NCBI GenBank assembly: GCA_947652605.1 | Contig: OX393581.1 | Location: forward strand, 14,388,640-14,452,639 | Length of the DNA stretch: 64,000 nt | Direction: 5' to 3' | Origin: Elmis aenea | Lineage: Eukaryota > Arthropoda > Insecta > Coleoptera > Elmidae | In this document: piece after piece, positions 49,127 through 62,800 of the stretch | How the letters are laid out: every line of letters begins with the position of its first letter | Position numbering within the stretch: position 1 is the stretch's first letter | The notes under the pieces: generated by a model | Database searches by the model: none | The model's input: only the letters and a program-made list of their open reading frames with translations | Told to the model about the DNA's origin: nothing | Made by a program: the position numbers and the translations under genes

Positions 49127-52100
49127 CCTTAACATTTAAAAAAATACTTAATATAAACTTCTATTACATAAGCTATTAAACAAAAGAGCTTCTTACTTTA
49201 CCTAATTTACTTTATTTAACAGCAAAAAAATTAAAAGTATGTTAAACAATTGAAGCTGATTTTGAGCACGTAAGCAAATTGCGAATTACAGTCATAAAAA
49301 TTCCTGTTGTACGGTTCAAAATTCTAGTTAATTACGATAATTGTTAAAAGTTTAAATTATCATTTTGATTATTTGTGACGTACAAATGGCCAGCAATTAC
49401 GAGGGATGAGGGCACAGAAGCGAAGCACGAGCCAAAAAAGTTCAAAAACGCTAACCTAAATCAACTAACACATTCTAATTGTCATTTATGTACGTCACTA
49501 GATTTATCGCGAAAATTTTAATTTTCTTTCAATTAGATCAAAAACTTTTTGACGAGAAAATTTTCAATGGTTGCTTTTAAAAAAACATGGTTCTACTGTA
49601 TCATTTAAACTTAATTTAGTTATTCACACTACCACAAACATCAATTTTAATAGTTACAAAGCTGGCAGTACTTTTTTTTACGAAATACTAAACAAAATCA
49701 CAGATTTCATTTAAAAAGTGAAAAATACACAAACACAGGCAACATTATAAATAAATCATAAATGGGGCTTTATGACACAATTAAAAACAGGAAAAAGTAT
49801 AATTCCACATTTAGCATATTAAAATTTAGAGCACGAAAAAGAGGTATTTGGAGAACCCTACTTAATAATTATGCAAATAATTTTTTACACAAACCTTTAA
49901 CAACAACGGGCATTGTGTCATGACATTGTTCATATTGAATATTATAAACTACACCCCATAATTTGTATGCAATGGCCAATTTTCAAAACCGTCGTAAAAT
50001 AAGATTGTGTTTTCGAAGTTTAAAAAAGCAGCATAGTCACATAAAATCGATTTCTGGATAATTATGCAAAATAATTCCCTATTTTGCATTAAAAAGGTTT
50101 TTATGGTTAAAAATTATACAGAGTGATTTCAAGAGTCGTTTAAATTAGTAAATTTGGGCAATGAAAAAAAGGCGTTTAAAAATCCACCAACCAGTATTGG
50201 CTATTAAATAAACTAGAAGACAAATATTTTAAACGCAAATATTTTCAGTTCTGGCAGAAATAATTATGTTATAGCTAGGTAATTTTTAAAGAATTTTCCG
50301 TTAATTGGACCGCTTATTATGAAAGCGGTCAAGTCCATTGCCGTTGTTTCGAGATATTTAAAGGTTTGCTCGTCAGTCGATTTAAAAATGCTGTTCTTAA
50401 AACTCTATTATATTCGCCCAGGAATGTCGAGAGACTTCGTCTGGCTTAGGGAAAAAATGTACATGAGCTCATGAGCCCCAAGTAAATAAATTATTTGAAA
50501 ATTTATTTTATGTAAACAAATTTTGGGATGATGTGGATTTCAGGCCCTCTCGACGGCCCTGCATTTTTCCACGTTACTATGAATTTAAATATACGTAGGT
50601 AAATTTAATAAACAAATAATTTTTTTGAGAATTTACTGAACCATGTTTATGTTTTTGGGTCATTAATGGACTTACACCATTTTCATAATTATTAAATATC
50701 ACGTATCATTAAATTTTCAAAGCATATATGTCGTTAATTTAAAGTTTTAAAGTTTAAAACATAAACTGTTAATGGTCAATTAATAAAAAGTTTACTTTAA
50801 ATTATATGTACTTTATTTGTCTTCAATTTTTTTTAATAATGGACTTACACCACTCATACTATGCATTTGTAAAAAGGTTATTCATATTTTTTTTAGTTGA
50901 GTGGTTCTCAAAACCAAACTTAATTTTTTGAATAGCAACCTAGTTGGGTGTAGCCTTATAAAATTTTATTATTTTGTTGGTAAAAGGGTTGTTATTTACA
51001 AAAAATAGCTCATTTGTTGATTAAATATTTGGTATTTAAAGGAATTTAAAAAATCAAAAATTGTACATGAACACACATACACATAATGTAAGCGTTGAAT
51101 TAAAATATTCAGTAATGTGTACTTACGGCTCGACAATTTGTTGAACACTACTAACGTACTTAGCATACGATTTAAAAGGTTCAGTTCGCCGTTATTCACC
51201 AGACTTGCAAAGATAGTGATAACAGGTGAGTAGCAGTAAAAAATTCCCCATTTTTAAAACGTTTGATGCAAATTTATCCAATAAAAAACTAACATTTTTT
51301 ACTTGCAAAAACTACATTTCATGTAAATGATTTAATTTTTAAAACATCGAATGGTATGTATTTTTGTAAGATATATTATTTATGTACTAAGATTGTCTAT
51401 ATAAGATTTTTTTTTGTATTTATCATCACTAAGCTAATCACATTTGTTTTGTTTTTTTTATGTTCATATTGACTGATATCAATTTAACGGCACAGGTGCA
51501 CTAGAAAATAATATGTATATTTAAACACGTGTTTATACGTATACAAGTACTTTCACAGCCATTTTTAAAATATTAATTAGATACTTTAAAAATTGAACAC
51601 ATTTTTTTAATGGCTTAAAAAGTCGAAAAGACAAAATACAACTGTACCTGCTGCTGTTGATAAGCATTTGCTGTTATTTATTTTGAAGGATTTGCCTATT
51701 TAATTGTATCAATAAAATTAAATTACTTTGAAACATGAAATTTGTTTAAGAACACCAGTAACGTTTTACTTCACATATTATTCAGTGTACATTTTTTATT
51801 TCGGTATTTCTTCTTGTAAAACTAGTTTTTTTTCAATATCTCTTATTAATTTTCTATAAATTTAACTGTGCCATAATTTATTTAAATATTTTTTTCACAG
51901 CTTTACCACAAAGACTTCTTTTAAACATTTTTCATACCAACCTCTCGTGTGACGTTTTACACCAAATACCTCAATGTGCCAAATCCAAACCATATTTGAG
52001 CTAAAATAGTTGTGATAATATAGTAACTCCTGTCTTTTAATTTCGATCATACTTTCTTTATTCATAATGTAGGGACTTTAATGAGTTTATATAGTTGTAA

Positions 52101-52224
52101 TGAATTAGCGAGTGTATCACAGGCACCCCCCGATTTTGAGTCGTTTCGCCATTACGCCATTTTAAATTGAGTGCCCCAAAAAAACCTCTTTTGGCAACTG
52201 GAACCATGGCAAAATTGGATCACA
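49127..52224. other. intergenic AT-rich DNA
   Basis: No gene recognised. A small hairpin 'accgcttattatgaaagcgg' region lies at 50308-50330. Nothing else. Confidence 0.4.
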
Positions 52225-52312
52225 CAGGGATGGGGAGTCGGTAGAAAAATAAACGACTCTTGACTCTCGACTCCCAGAGTCGATATTTTTTAAAACCGAT
52301 TTCCCATCCCTG
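52225..52312. mobile_element. 88-bp hAT MITE with GAGTCG words
   Basis: Ends cagggatggggagtcgg and 'ccgatttcccatccctg'. The duplication ggatcaca / ggaccgca matches 6 of 8. The centre contains GACTCT/GAGTCG words, a miniature cousin of the element at 24993-25318. Confidence 0.75.
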
Positions 52313-52369
52313 GGACCGCATCACAAAAACACTTTTACACAGGTGTTGTTTTTTTCAGTTGTTACTTAT

Positions 52370-53659
52370 ACAGGGTTAGCCAATAGGTATGACGGGATTT
52401 ACGTAGGCTATAGAAAAAAACAAACATAGGCAACACTGAAACTTCATAAACATCAAAAGATCTTTGAGGGTCTTTGCAATTTATGAAGCTATGGCGCATT
52501 TTCCTTTAAACCAACGTATGTTTGCAGTACAGACGTTTTTCGAAACTTGTAGCATTGTAGCAACGCAAATAATGTTTCGGCGTGAATTCCATGTTTCAAG
52601 ACACGGAAGAATACCCACAGACAAAACTCTTTCGTGCTCGTGGGAGTGTTGTTTCAAAATTTTCGGGTACCACTCGTTCAGTTCATTCTCCTGAGAACAT
52701 TGAAGTGCAAGAATTGCTGTCGAACAGAATCCAACCCGTTCAGCTAAAAGACATTCTCAAGCTTTGAACATCTCGAATACTTTGTTCCGGCGAATCTTAA
52801 AACACGATCTTTATAAGATTCAAATGGTTCAGAAACTAAAAGCCCAGGATAAGAGAGCACGTGTACAATTTTGTGAACATTTTCTAGAAATTTGCAATGC
52901 CAATGAAAATCCACTGAATGAACTTGTGATGACCGATGAGGCCCATTTTCATTTAGATGGATACGTAAGTAACCAAAACTTCAGATACTGGGCTTCGCAA
53001 AATCCTTTGAGTGTGCATGAAAAACCTCTACACAGTCCCAAAGTTACTGTTTTGTGTGGAGTCACCACATCATGAATTATTGTTCCTTATTTTTTTGAAC
53101 TGGATAATCAGACTGTAACGGTTACATCTGATCGGTACGTGGATATGCTACAAAACTTCCTCATGCCTGAAGTAAGAAGGCTCGGTTTAAACAATGTAAT
53201 GTTCCAACAGGACGGTGCTACGACCAATACAGCTCTTCGGTCGATGAACACTGCGAGATTTTATTCCGGGAAGAGTTATCCCACGATTCGGTGACATTCG
53301 GCCTGCAATATCACCCGACCTGATTGCCCCTGATTTTTATTTATGGGGCTATCTCAAGTCTAGAGTGTACACGGATAAACCACGCACGCTTCAAGAATTG
53401 AAACTTGCAATTGAACGTGACGTAAGGGACATCAATCGCGATGTATTGCAGTGTGTGATGTTGAATTTTGTTACGAGATTACGTCTATGTATTAATTCTC
53501 ATGGAAATCATTTGAACGAAGTTATTTTTAAACACTAGGTGTATTTAGTAAAATTGCATAATTTAAGCTACTGAATTTGGTTTTTGAACATGTGACTGGT
53601 TTTTGTTTGTTCGTTTTATCGCCTACTAAAACCCCGTCACACCTATTGGCTAACCCTGT
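52370..53659 (+). mobile_element. mariner/IS630-type transposon, near full length
   Basis: Ends 'acagggttagccaataggta' and 'acctattggctaaccctgt' are inverse over at least 19 bp, followed inward by gacggg/cccgtc. Length 1290 bp fits a complete Tc1/mariner element. A TA precedes the left end. The single transposase gene inside is broken by frameshifts. Confidence 0.9.
52464..53538 (+). pseudogene. mariner/IS630 transposase, frameshifted
   Basis: Reading across frames: FAVQTFFETCSIVATQIMFR (first helix-turn-helix), RSVHSPENIEVQELLSNR, ALNISNTLFRRILKHDLY, then MTDEAHFHLDGYV with the first catalytic Asp, PKVTVLCGV, QQDGATTNTA with the second Asp, and SPDLIAPDFYLWGYLKS with the third acidic residue, Asp. 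It ends HLNEVIFKH and TAG. The second-to-third spacing is about 39-41 residues, so it fits the wide-spaced DDxD groups and not classical D34D mariner. At least four disruptions are present: near 52690, near 52750, the TGA at 53073, and a one-base shift near 53260. All three catalytic positions survive. Confidence 0.9.
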
Positions 53660-55807
53660 TTATTCCGCTCAGTGAGCCTCTACTCTACTTTTTCTCTGAT
53701 CTTTGCTTCAATTTATATCTGAAATTTGGTCTCAATTGATACTTAATTTAAATTAAAATTTGCACCATACGTTCTTAATAATCTCAAGAAAATTTTGACA
53801 CACATTTCGCGTACGTCGATATTACTAAAAACTCGTTGGAGAGTGCCTGTACAACCGATCATAAAGTACACAAAAAAAGCGCAAGGACTATATTTTTGAA
53901 TTTGATTTTAAACTATAACTGTTAATTTTCAAATCTTAGTTAGTTGCAATCCACAACAATGTCATTTAAACTGAAATTTCGTAGAATGGAATGTTAGTTA
54001 TAATTCGTAAAAGAATTATATTTTGTATATTAATATCAAAAGCAAGTAGAAATGAAACATCTTCAAATAATGGTCAAAATAATGCAGCTTAGTTGTTTTC
54101 GCGTGGATGTTAAAAAATCACTCCAACCGAGCAATGTCTAGGATTTTTACACAAAATTCACCATCTTTTTACACCATAGTGTTCTTACACAGTAAGTAGG
54201 CCATGCGTCTATTGTAAACCGTTCTTAAACAAGCACGTTTCAAATGTTTTTTGGACGTAAATTGCGAAATCGCCAGTTTGCATATTCATTTAAAAAATTG
54301 AATAAAATAGCATTCTATGATGTATAGTGTTTAGTAAGACCTGATTAATTAAATAAAAACGCAATACTTTTGGAACACGTCATTTGTAAAAATTGCTTAA
54401 CACCGTTGATTTTGGCAATTTATTTAATTTTGGATTGTACTCAACAACTTCGCGACCTTAAATTTGGTGCAATAAAGATGATGAATGATGCATAATTTGT
54501 AATATTGCACACCGAATTATATCTAATAAACCCGATTTCAGTGCTTTTTAAATTATTTCGAATTTTTCGCAGCACTTATACTTGAACGGTGAACTGTGGG
54601 TATTGGAACTTTAACTGTTCTTCACATGGATTCCATTTGTTCTGTTAGTTCTAAGATAGGACTTTCGCTGAGGGGCAACAATGGAGGCCATGCGTTTCCG
54701 GCGAACTGCGTCCCCTATCACAAAACATTACAATTTTTTTCTAAAGACTCTAAGCAAAACAAACAACACTCTCAAAACTGAAAATAATCAAAACTAGCAT
54801 GCTGTTAATCCGTTAAATAAATAAATAAAAACGCAATTAAACATATTTAATATATATTTAGTAGCGCTGCATACAATAATAATAAACTAATACAAATAAT
54901 ATTAATTAATAACTACAACACAGTAAGACAAAACAAAACATTTGTACTAAATAGTCAGGCTTCTATCAAATATTTTGGTTTAACAATGACTTTAATACTT
55001 ACAACTAGAACTGGACAATATTTCACGTTAAGTTTTGATAAAATAAGTAGGTATACAAACAAGTCCAATCCTCATCCATGTCTCTTACGTGAGAACAAAG
55101 AGGACTTATGTCATAGGCCTTTACTTATTGTAGTCTCACATAACAACCATTTTTGAATACAAAAAAAAAATGAAAAAAAAGGGAACCGCAAATATTTTTC
55201 GTCGGGACACTATGTTGAACCCCAAATCTGAATGATATGTTAAGAAGTGCTTTTTGTTTTCAATGTACGCTTTCCTCAGCAAAACAACAGGAAAGGAACC
55301 CCCGATTAACGTCGATACGGCTTATTGCCTAAACTTCAAAAAAACCATTTAATTATTTTTGAAAAATGTGCCATCATTTAAAAAAATATTCGTGGTCTTT
55401 TTTAGACCATTATTCTTTGTACAAACTCATTACCGAATAAAATCGGACAACTTATCTGGAAAACAGAAGATGCGCGAAAAATTAGGTACTTTGTTTTGTT
55501 CATGATATGTAGGTGTAAGAGGGAGTGACAATTTTTCACGTAGGCACTACTGCTAATAAGCAATTTTGGTTTCATTTACTCAAAGTAAAGATATGTATCG
55601 ACTTTCCCTCATATTATTTTTATCAAAACTCAAAGTGAAACGAAAACTACAACCAGTTCTGTTTATAATTAAGAATACTTTTTTGGGTTCAATGATATTC
55701 ATAACAATAACATTTACTAATAATATATTAGCAGGATAAGCAATATTTAACCCTGTGTATGCCTGTACGTTCTGTATAAGATATTCAACAGAAACCTGAG
55801 ATGTGCT
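53660..55807. other. intergenic DNA and probable SIK2 3' untranslated region
   Basis: No gene or element ends recognised. The SIK2 3' untranslated region must begin at 55807 and run leftwards; its end cannot be placed with confidence. Confidence 0.4.
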
Positions 55808-56897
55808 TTATAAATGTTGAGGTACCTGACTCCAAGTCGGAGCTGTAGTTTGCCAGGAAGGTGCCGGGATGGTATCTGAGATCTGACAAGAAGTCTGTAA
55901 GCTGCCGGGTAATGTGTTCCAAGCTTCCCCTGATCCCTCCACGATAGCTTGGAACGCCATTAAGTCTTTACTCTCGCTCTCAGTTAATGGTAATGGAGGC
56001 AGCACGGGTTGTTGCTGAGCTATCTTGTAACTAGCCTGCCTCAACATCTGTCTTCTTGACAACGAGTTTGTTTCTACACTATTACCAGAAGATTGATGAG
56101 ACATTGCACACTGCTTCTGAAGGATCTGCCTCTTCTGCTGCAGCAAACGATGTTGCATCGCTGTTTGCAGTTGCAACGGTTCCGGACTTGCACCAGTATA
56201 ACTGAAGTTATCTGGTAAGCTAACTCTCTTGCTGGTTCGTGGTTGTAAGTACTGGCTATGTTGCTTTTGTCTTTGAGACGCTTCCTCTGGTGGCTCTCTT
56301 GCTTGATACTGGGTCTGTAATCTTTGGGCCTCGCGCTGGACCAAGTGTAACTCGAGAACGCCTTTCGACTTACAATTCTCACTTAGTTTTTGCGAGTTGA
56401 AAGCTATAACGCCACCATTAGACGCATCCGCTACTTGTTGAGCTACTAATCCATCGCTTGCTCTACGACCCTCTCTAAAATCAACGGGAGATCGAGTAAC
56501 TCCTCTGCTAACAGGTTTAAGACTGGGTAAATGAACTAGCGGGTTATGCCTGTGTAGAAGCGCGCGTGTGTTTTGCTGATAGTGGGCATGTCCCGAAGAA
56601 ATGGCACTTGAGCTGGTAACAATTGGCTCTGGCATATTCCTGTCGGTAGTCGTACAACTCGGTAAGCTACTGGTTAGTTCATTGGATTCCGAAAGCTGAT
56701 ATTCGAGACTTTCAAAATTACTATCACAACTTAAATTTTGACTAAGACTTTTCGATGTGTTAAAATTCGTAACTACACCGCTTGAGGAACTAGAGGATGC
56801 GTAACTTAACCGAGGATTATGGTCTTCTAAATCTGTTTCTACACCTTCGTCTGTTGAACTTGAATACTGGGTCTGTATTTCGCCACTTCTGTAGCCA
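55808..56897 (-). CDS. SIK2 terminal coding exon
   Basis: Acceptor 'ttttgttttag' (complement, 56898-56900). One base completes the Ser codon split across the 5.9-kb intron, giving [20 protein letters not shown]. 363 codons including the stop. The apparent Met and hydrophobic leader of the 394-codon frame (MVRTLPRS...FCFS) is intron read-through and not a signal peptide. Gln-rich stretches ([22 protein letters not shown]) fit the SIK2 tail. Confidence 0.9.
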
Positions 56898-59800
56898 CTA
56901 AAACAAAAATAAAGCAATGATAAAAAACAGTGACGGCAAACCGCCGTTAAAGCTTTTGTCTTAGCCAAACTACGTGGAAGGGTACGCACCATATAAAGTT
57001 ACATTAACATTACCCAAAAATAAAAAGTAAAAAAAAATTACCATAAACCATAATTTTCCTGAAGTTGTTCATAACAAAACCATCAAGTGCTCCAAAAATG
57101 TTGATTAGTCACTATGGACGAAAGAAGATCAGTAGCAAAAAAATCCTTGTGAAAGTCGTTTTGCCATAAATAAGGAACATAAGCCGTCGTCATATTAAAT
57201 CCTTTAAAATTTTTTGTGTGAGTAAATACATTATTGCAGCCCTTTTAAACACTTATTGCCTGGTTAACAGAACAAGGTGGATTCCCAGCGTACCATTGCA
57301 CCATGTGAACATCTCTGGAATATATTTGAACCATTTACGAAAAAATATTTATTGTAAGTATTACGCATTACTTTAACATGACAATGTAATCGTATACAGT
57401 GCGACCCCTGTTAAATACATATTACTGTATGACAGTAGGGATGCACCGATTAATCGGTAAATAAACGTTAATCGACTCTTTTGCCGATTAATCGGTTCTC
57501 ATTAAATTTAATTCTGCCAATACCTTGAATATGTTTTATTTTTTAACTGTAATTCTGACTTTTGGTTTCTGGCTGCTGATGTGACTATTTTTTATACAAA
57601 ACACAAAACAATTTGATCAAGAAACAAATTGTTTTTGAACTACTATAAATTAAAAAGAAACATCCTGCAATTTTAAAACAAAAATTAAATAACTAAAAAC
57701 ACTTTACTGAACACATAATCAAATTCTAGTGCTCTTAAATTATAATCTTCATTTTAAAGGCATTTTGCATTTAGTGTTTTTCTAATTGTTTAATGAACTT
57801 TACATATATCACAAGAAAAAACTAACCTAAACAAAATATTTGTTAGAAATGCATAAATCATATTAGTTATGAAATAAAATCGGCCGATAAGCTAAGACCG
57901 ACCAATCAGTAATCGGCCTATTTGCTTGTGCATCCCTATATGACACACTACCCAAATTAACTAAGTATATTTTTTTGATTTTAAAGCTGTTTGGTCTCTA
58001 ATTATTGTAAGGAAACAGGAAAAATAAAATAAAAGGTACTAAATTATGATAAAGAGATAGGTATAGGTACCTATGGTCTGCTGAAATTCAAATTTTAGCA
58101 TGTTTATTTCGCCAATTATAGGACCAAACGAAATTAGTTACGCAGAAAAAAAAATAAACGGAGAACATTTGCCTAAAGGTTTGTACACATATGAGGCAGT
58201 ACGCGAACGAGGCAAGATGAGGCCGAACGAATGCCTCATTCGCGTACTTTTGCGTACAAACCTTTATACAAGCAATTGGTTAATTGTGCGATCCAGTGGT
58301 TCTCAGTCAGACCCCCCCTCCGTCAATTAAAAGCAATTATTTGCTGCTAAGTAAGAAAAAAACATTTTTTATGCCACATTTAGTAAGTGAATAGGTATAC
58401 AGAGTGTTTCTAAACTATTGCAAAAAACTTGGGGGTTAATTCCTTATCGAAAATTAAGAGGGGGTTTTTATATATATTTTTTCCTTAGACGTCTCCTTTC
58501 GGAGTGACCCGTTTAAAGACGAGCGGTAAAATTGGGTTTTTATTTTATTTCTCAAATTTGGAGATGTGTAGGAGAGTGACATTTAGTAGATGGTTTATAC
58601 TTATGAAAGGTTTCCTATAGTAATATTTTCAATTATCTCTCACCTTCACAAGGGGCTAAAAAGTGCGAACTCTATTGGATTTTAATCAGAATTTTTTGGA
58701 GGTTTAAAATTTTGCAATTTAAAAATTTCCCTAAAAAGCTTAATTTACTTAGAAGCTTTTTAATTCTTTAACTTTTCTTGCAAGACCTACAGTTTTTGAG
58801 TGAAAAATAAAATAAGTGAACATGAACCATTAAATTGGTATTCTAATATAAAACGATTCATTTCGGTGGTTACCATGGTTTGTTTATGTTCATATTGGAT
58901 AGAATTGACGGGTGTGCTCGTGTTATCATCGTAAGATGTGAAATTATACGGTTGGGATATCTTTCTTCATAAAGTCAGCTGGCTGCTAATGAATTACTGT
59001 TAACAAGACTAAACGAAATGCATATCGCACATCTTAAAATTTGTATGATTCATTTTAAAGAACAAAAGTTTACAACAGGTTTTTAAGATTTTGTTTTTAA
59101 ATTGCAAAAGTTCTGATTAAAAAACCAAGAGCGGTTGCACTTTTCAGCCCCTTGTGAAGGTGGAAGATGATTAAAAATATTACTATGGAAAACCTTTCGT
59201 AAGTATAAAACATCTACCAAATGTCATTCTCCTACACACCTCCAAATTTGAGAAATAAAATAAAAACTAACTTTACCGCTTCCTTTTAGGGGGTCACTCC
59301 GAAAGGAGACGTCTAAGGAAAAAAAATAAAAGCCCCCCTTAATTTTCGATAAGGAATTACCTCCTTAAGTCTTTCGCAATATTCAAGAAACACACCCTGT
59401 ATATTGTTTATTCGTTGAATATAACTGGTAAATAATTTTGATTTAGCCGAGTTAACGAAATTGAGACATGGGAATCCCCTGCCCAACCATTTACGTATAA
59501 TTCACAAGCAGGCGGCGCTAGCATTTTCAGTGTAGCGTGCACACCAGCTATTTTGGCCGCATAGACCGTGTTGTAAACGTTTATGATCACTTTTATTTAC
59601 ATTTTTACTGCACCTTACACCGCAGCTATTGGCAAACTCACTAAATAAAAACGCTACGGGAGTGACAATCGCATAAATCAAGAAACAATCATAGAACGAT
59701 GATAATTCAAAATTCTGCAGCAAGACATGATACAACACGACCTTTTCTGTCAGGGCAACGACAAAATAAAACGAAAACTCGTACGTATCTAGACAGTTAT

Positions 59801-62800
59801 TTAGAAGCGGGATTTGCATGATGCGGTGATAATTTTTCATATAATCCCAACTGCGTCGTACGCGGAGAAATATGGCTAAGGATACGACGCTTCCCAAGCA
59901 CATTAAAATAGAAATATGCAAATATCATTTAGCTCATAATTCTAGTTACCCGTTGACTACGAATTATTTCCGCTTTTTATATACGGGACGATTTAAATTC
60001 GAGGGCAATGTCGCTTATTATTAGAGATAGACCGTAGAATGAAAAATTTGGAGAAATGTTTACAATTTTGCTGGTTAATAACATAAAAATAAATGTTTAT
60101 GAAATTGGTTGCGGATATCTAAAATTTGTTTTAATATTGTTATTCAGTATAAAATTTACCAACTTTTCCATATGTAAACCCATGGTTTATCTCTAATAAT
60201 AAGCGAGATCTTAACAGCCACCCTTGTTTAAATTGGCCCGTATTGTTTAAAAAATCTTATTGTCAAATTGATTTTTACAACATGGAAAAAGGGAATTCGT
60301 TCTGAGAACCACTGGTGCAGAGTATTGTTCAATGAATTAATGTTCTATCCCCGGACTTGGATAAAGTCATCGAAAATCTGCGTACCTATTATCAGAAGCA
60401 TCAGCCAATTTGCTTATGTAAAAACTGGTGTTACAAGTGTACATTTACTGGGAGATTACGAAGAAAATGTAGTACCTACACTTAACGCTAAAACAGCTAT
60501 GTTTTATGGGCGTAGTTTTTTACCCGGCAAATCCACCATAAAAACGCAGGAAAATTTGCGTACACCCGTCGCCTTTAAAAATATCTAAGGCTATTAATAT
60601 AAATCAACATTTTCTATGCTCTACTAATAAGCAAGGCTGTGATATGGAATTCACGAGTCAAAACGGCCTTAGTTATTGCCAAAAATGTTGTGGTATCGTA
60701 TACTCCGGCACCTCCACCATAAAATATAAAATTAATGGAATACATTTTTCATTTTTGCCTCTGTGCAATGAAAATATCAAAGTTATTTTATTTAAAACCA
60801 GTCACATACCGAAAAAAAAATTAATAAAAAATAATGAGATAGCATCGTTAAAATAGTTATTAACGTAACAAGACTGGGAAGTGGTACTTTACTGGACGAA
60901 TCGGCTGTTCAGGAACGAGCCGTGGGCGAGTCCTGGAAGCATACGAGTCCAGTAAAGACTCTCCGGGTTTGTAACGTACAACTTTTTTTTAAGTCCGCAA
61001 ATTACACCAAAATCACTATCGTCGCCATCCATAATTAAACAATAACTTAACAAACTACAGGTCAAAATTCGCTAGGTGGTATGGCGACGCTTGTTTGACA
61101 ACGGAAATCAACAAAACAACTCATCACCATGGCAACCAGTTACTTTCCGGCCAAGTCATTACCATGACAACTAGGTACTTTTTGGCCTAGGCCGATAATC
61201 GATAAAGGTGTATTTTTCAGAGTAAAAAATGATCGGTAACAACTGATTTTCTAGACAGACGTAAAAACACAATTTTGAAGCAACATTCTTCCGATTATAA
61301 TGTGGTTAAGAACATTAATACGTTCATATAGTATAAAACAAATGAAACAATACGTTGCCATCAAAACTAGTAAACTTCGTAATTCGAGTACAATGTCGTT
61401 ATAGGCAAAAACAATTTTCAAGTTAACGTTAATTGACGTAGTTTTGCTGGTGTAAACTGTGTTTTTTACATTATATTTAAATTGGATATAATGCAAGCTT
61501 TTAAACTTAGTGTTTAAATTATTCATAAACTTAGTGTTTAAATTAGTCAAAGGATTACTAACTTGATATTTACGATATTCTATAAAACATGACTTGAACG
61601 AAGAGTGGCCAATAAGAGCCAAAGAATACAACAATTTTCGAACAAATTATTGCGATGATAACTTTATTTAATCTACAACAAATCGAATCACTGTCTAGGC
61701 ACGCCTTTCCCCTGTTACTCTCCAATAATTTAGTCCCAAATTCATACAAAAAAAATAACGTAACATTGCCATCTCACAATTTAAAACAATTTAAATAAAA
61801 CAAGGTCGTTTTTTGATCAAAATTTCAATCCATTTGTAACTGACCTATTTTTAAATTGCCCACATTACTGAGAAATCATCATTTAACCCATGCACGTACT
61901 CAAAAACGTGGATAAAAAAGTAATTTCGAAAGTTTCAAAAGACACTTTACCGTAAAATATCAAGGCATCAAAGTTTAACAATTACCCACAAGAGACCGCT
62001 CAATTAGTTACATCACATTACATTTTCGTTGTGCTAATGCGACTGTTTCTACAAATTAACTTTTCTTAAGTACTTCATGAAGAAAAATTTTACATTACAA
62101 GTTGCTTGATTTTCTTAAAATTGTAAGATCATCAAGCAAAAATACCTTGTTTTGTTTCATTTTAGAATAAAATTTTATTTTAGCGACGACAGTAAAGTGT
62201 ACTGCAAACGTTGTATTTATTACTTTAGTTCGACTTAAAATGACACATAAATTTGATCTTTTATATCTTTTAAAAATAAATATCTTTTAATAAATTATAG
62301 TCCAACGTATGTTCAACATGAAAATTTTGCTGCATATTACCACGGTGTTCCAAGAGGCATAGTGCCTTAAATAGGCCAGTGGTTCTCAACTTTTATGAAC
62401 TCGCGCATTTTCCGAGTCCAAATATTTTGGTGGCACATCAGGTGATAGGCAAAAGGTAGCGTTAATGATTTGCATTTTTTACCAAATGTTGGTATATTGT
62501 ATGAGGTGTGGTTAAATACTTATTTGAACAAAATGCGGCATAACTATATAAACGTAAAATAAAAAAATTAAAACATCTGAGAATGGAAGTTTTAGTTAAG
62601 ACAAGTTCTTGGCACACCGGCGTGCCGCGGAACTCCTGTGAACCACTGTGGTAGGCACCAGCAATGTACACATTAACATTATATTCGCCTCACATTATTA
62701 AGCGACCAAAGATCAAGGTACCTTTGAAAAGTAAAAGATATGCTATCGTCGTAAATCCCTTTTGATTTTGATTGCTTTTTGAAACATACCTCGTATTAAA

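Larger units (their letters stand above)
58294..60314. mobile_element. putative hAT with CAGTGGTTCTCAG ends, composite
   Basis: Left cagtggttctcag and right ctgagaaccactg are a perfect 13-bp inverted pair. The flanks share only GTGC (gtgcgatc / gtgcagag). Inside lies a complete family A fold-back element (58399-59402) and a small MITE (59981-60243). It may be one old hAT carrying later insertions or two separate ends. Confidence 0.45.

Noticed and set aside
60268..60856. Two consecutive plus-strand frames (106 and 70 codons)
   Set aside because: No recognisable family, AT-rich composition, and the first starts inside a repeat end; chance frames are the simplest reading.
61251..61634. 127-codon minus-strand open frame
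   Set aside because: It spans a tandem repeat and AT-rich DNA with Asn/Tyr/Ile-rich translation and no motif.
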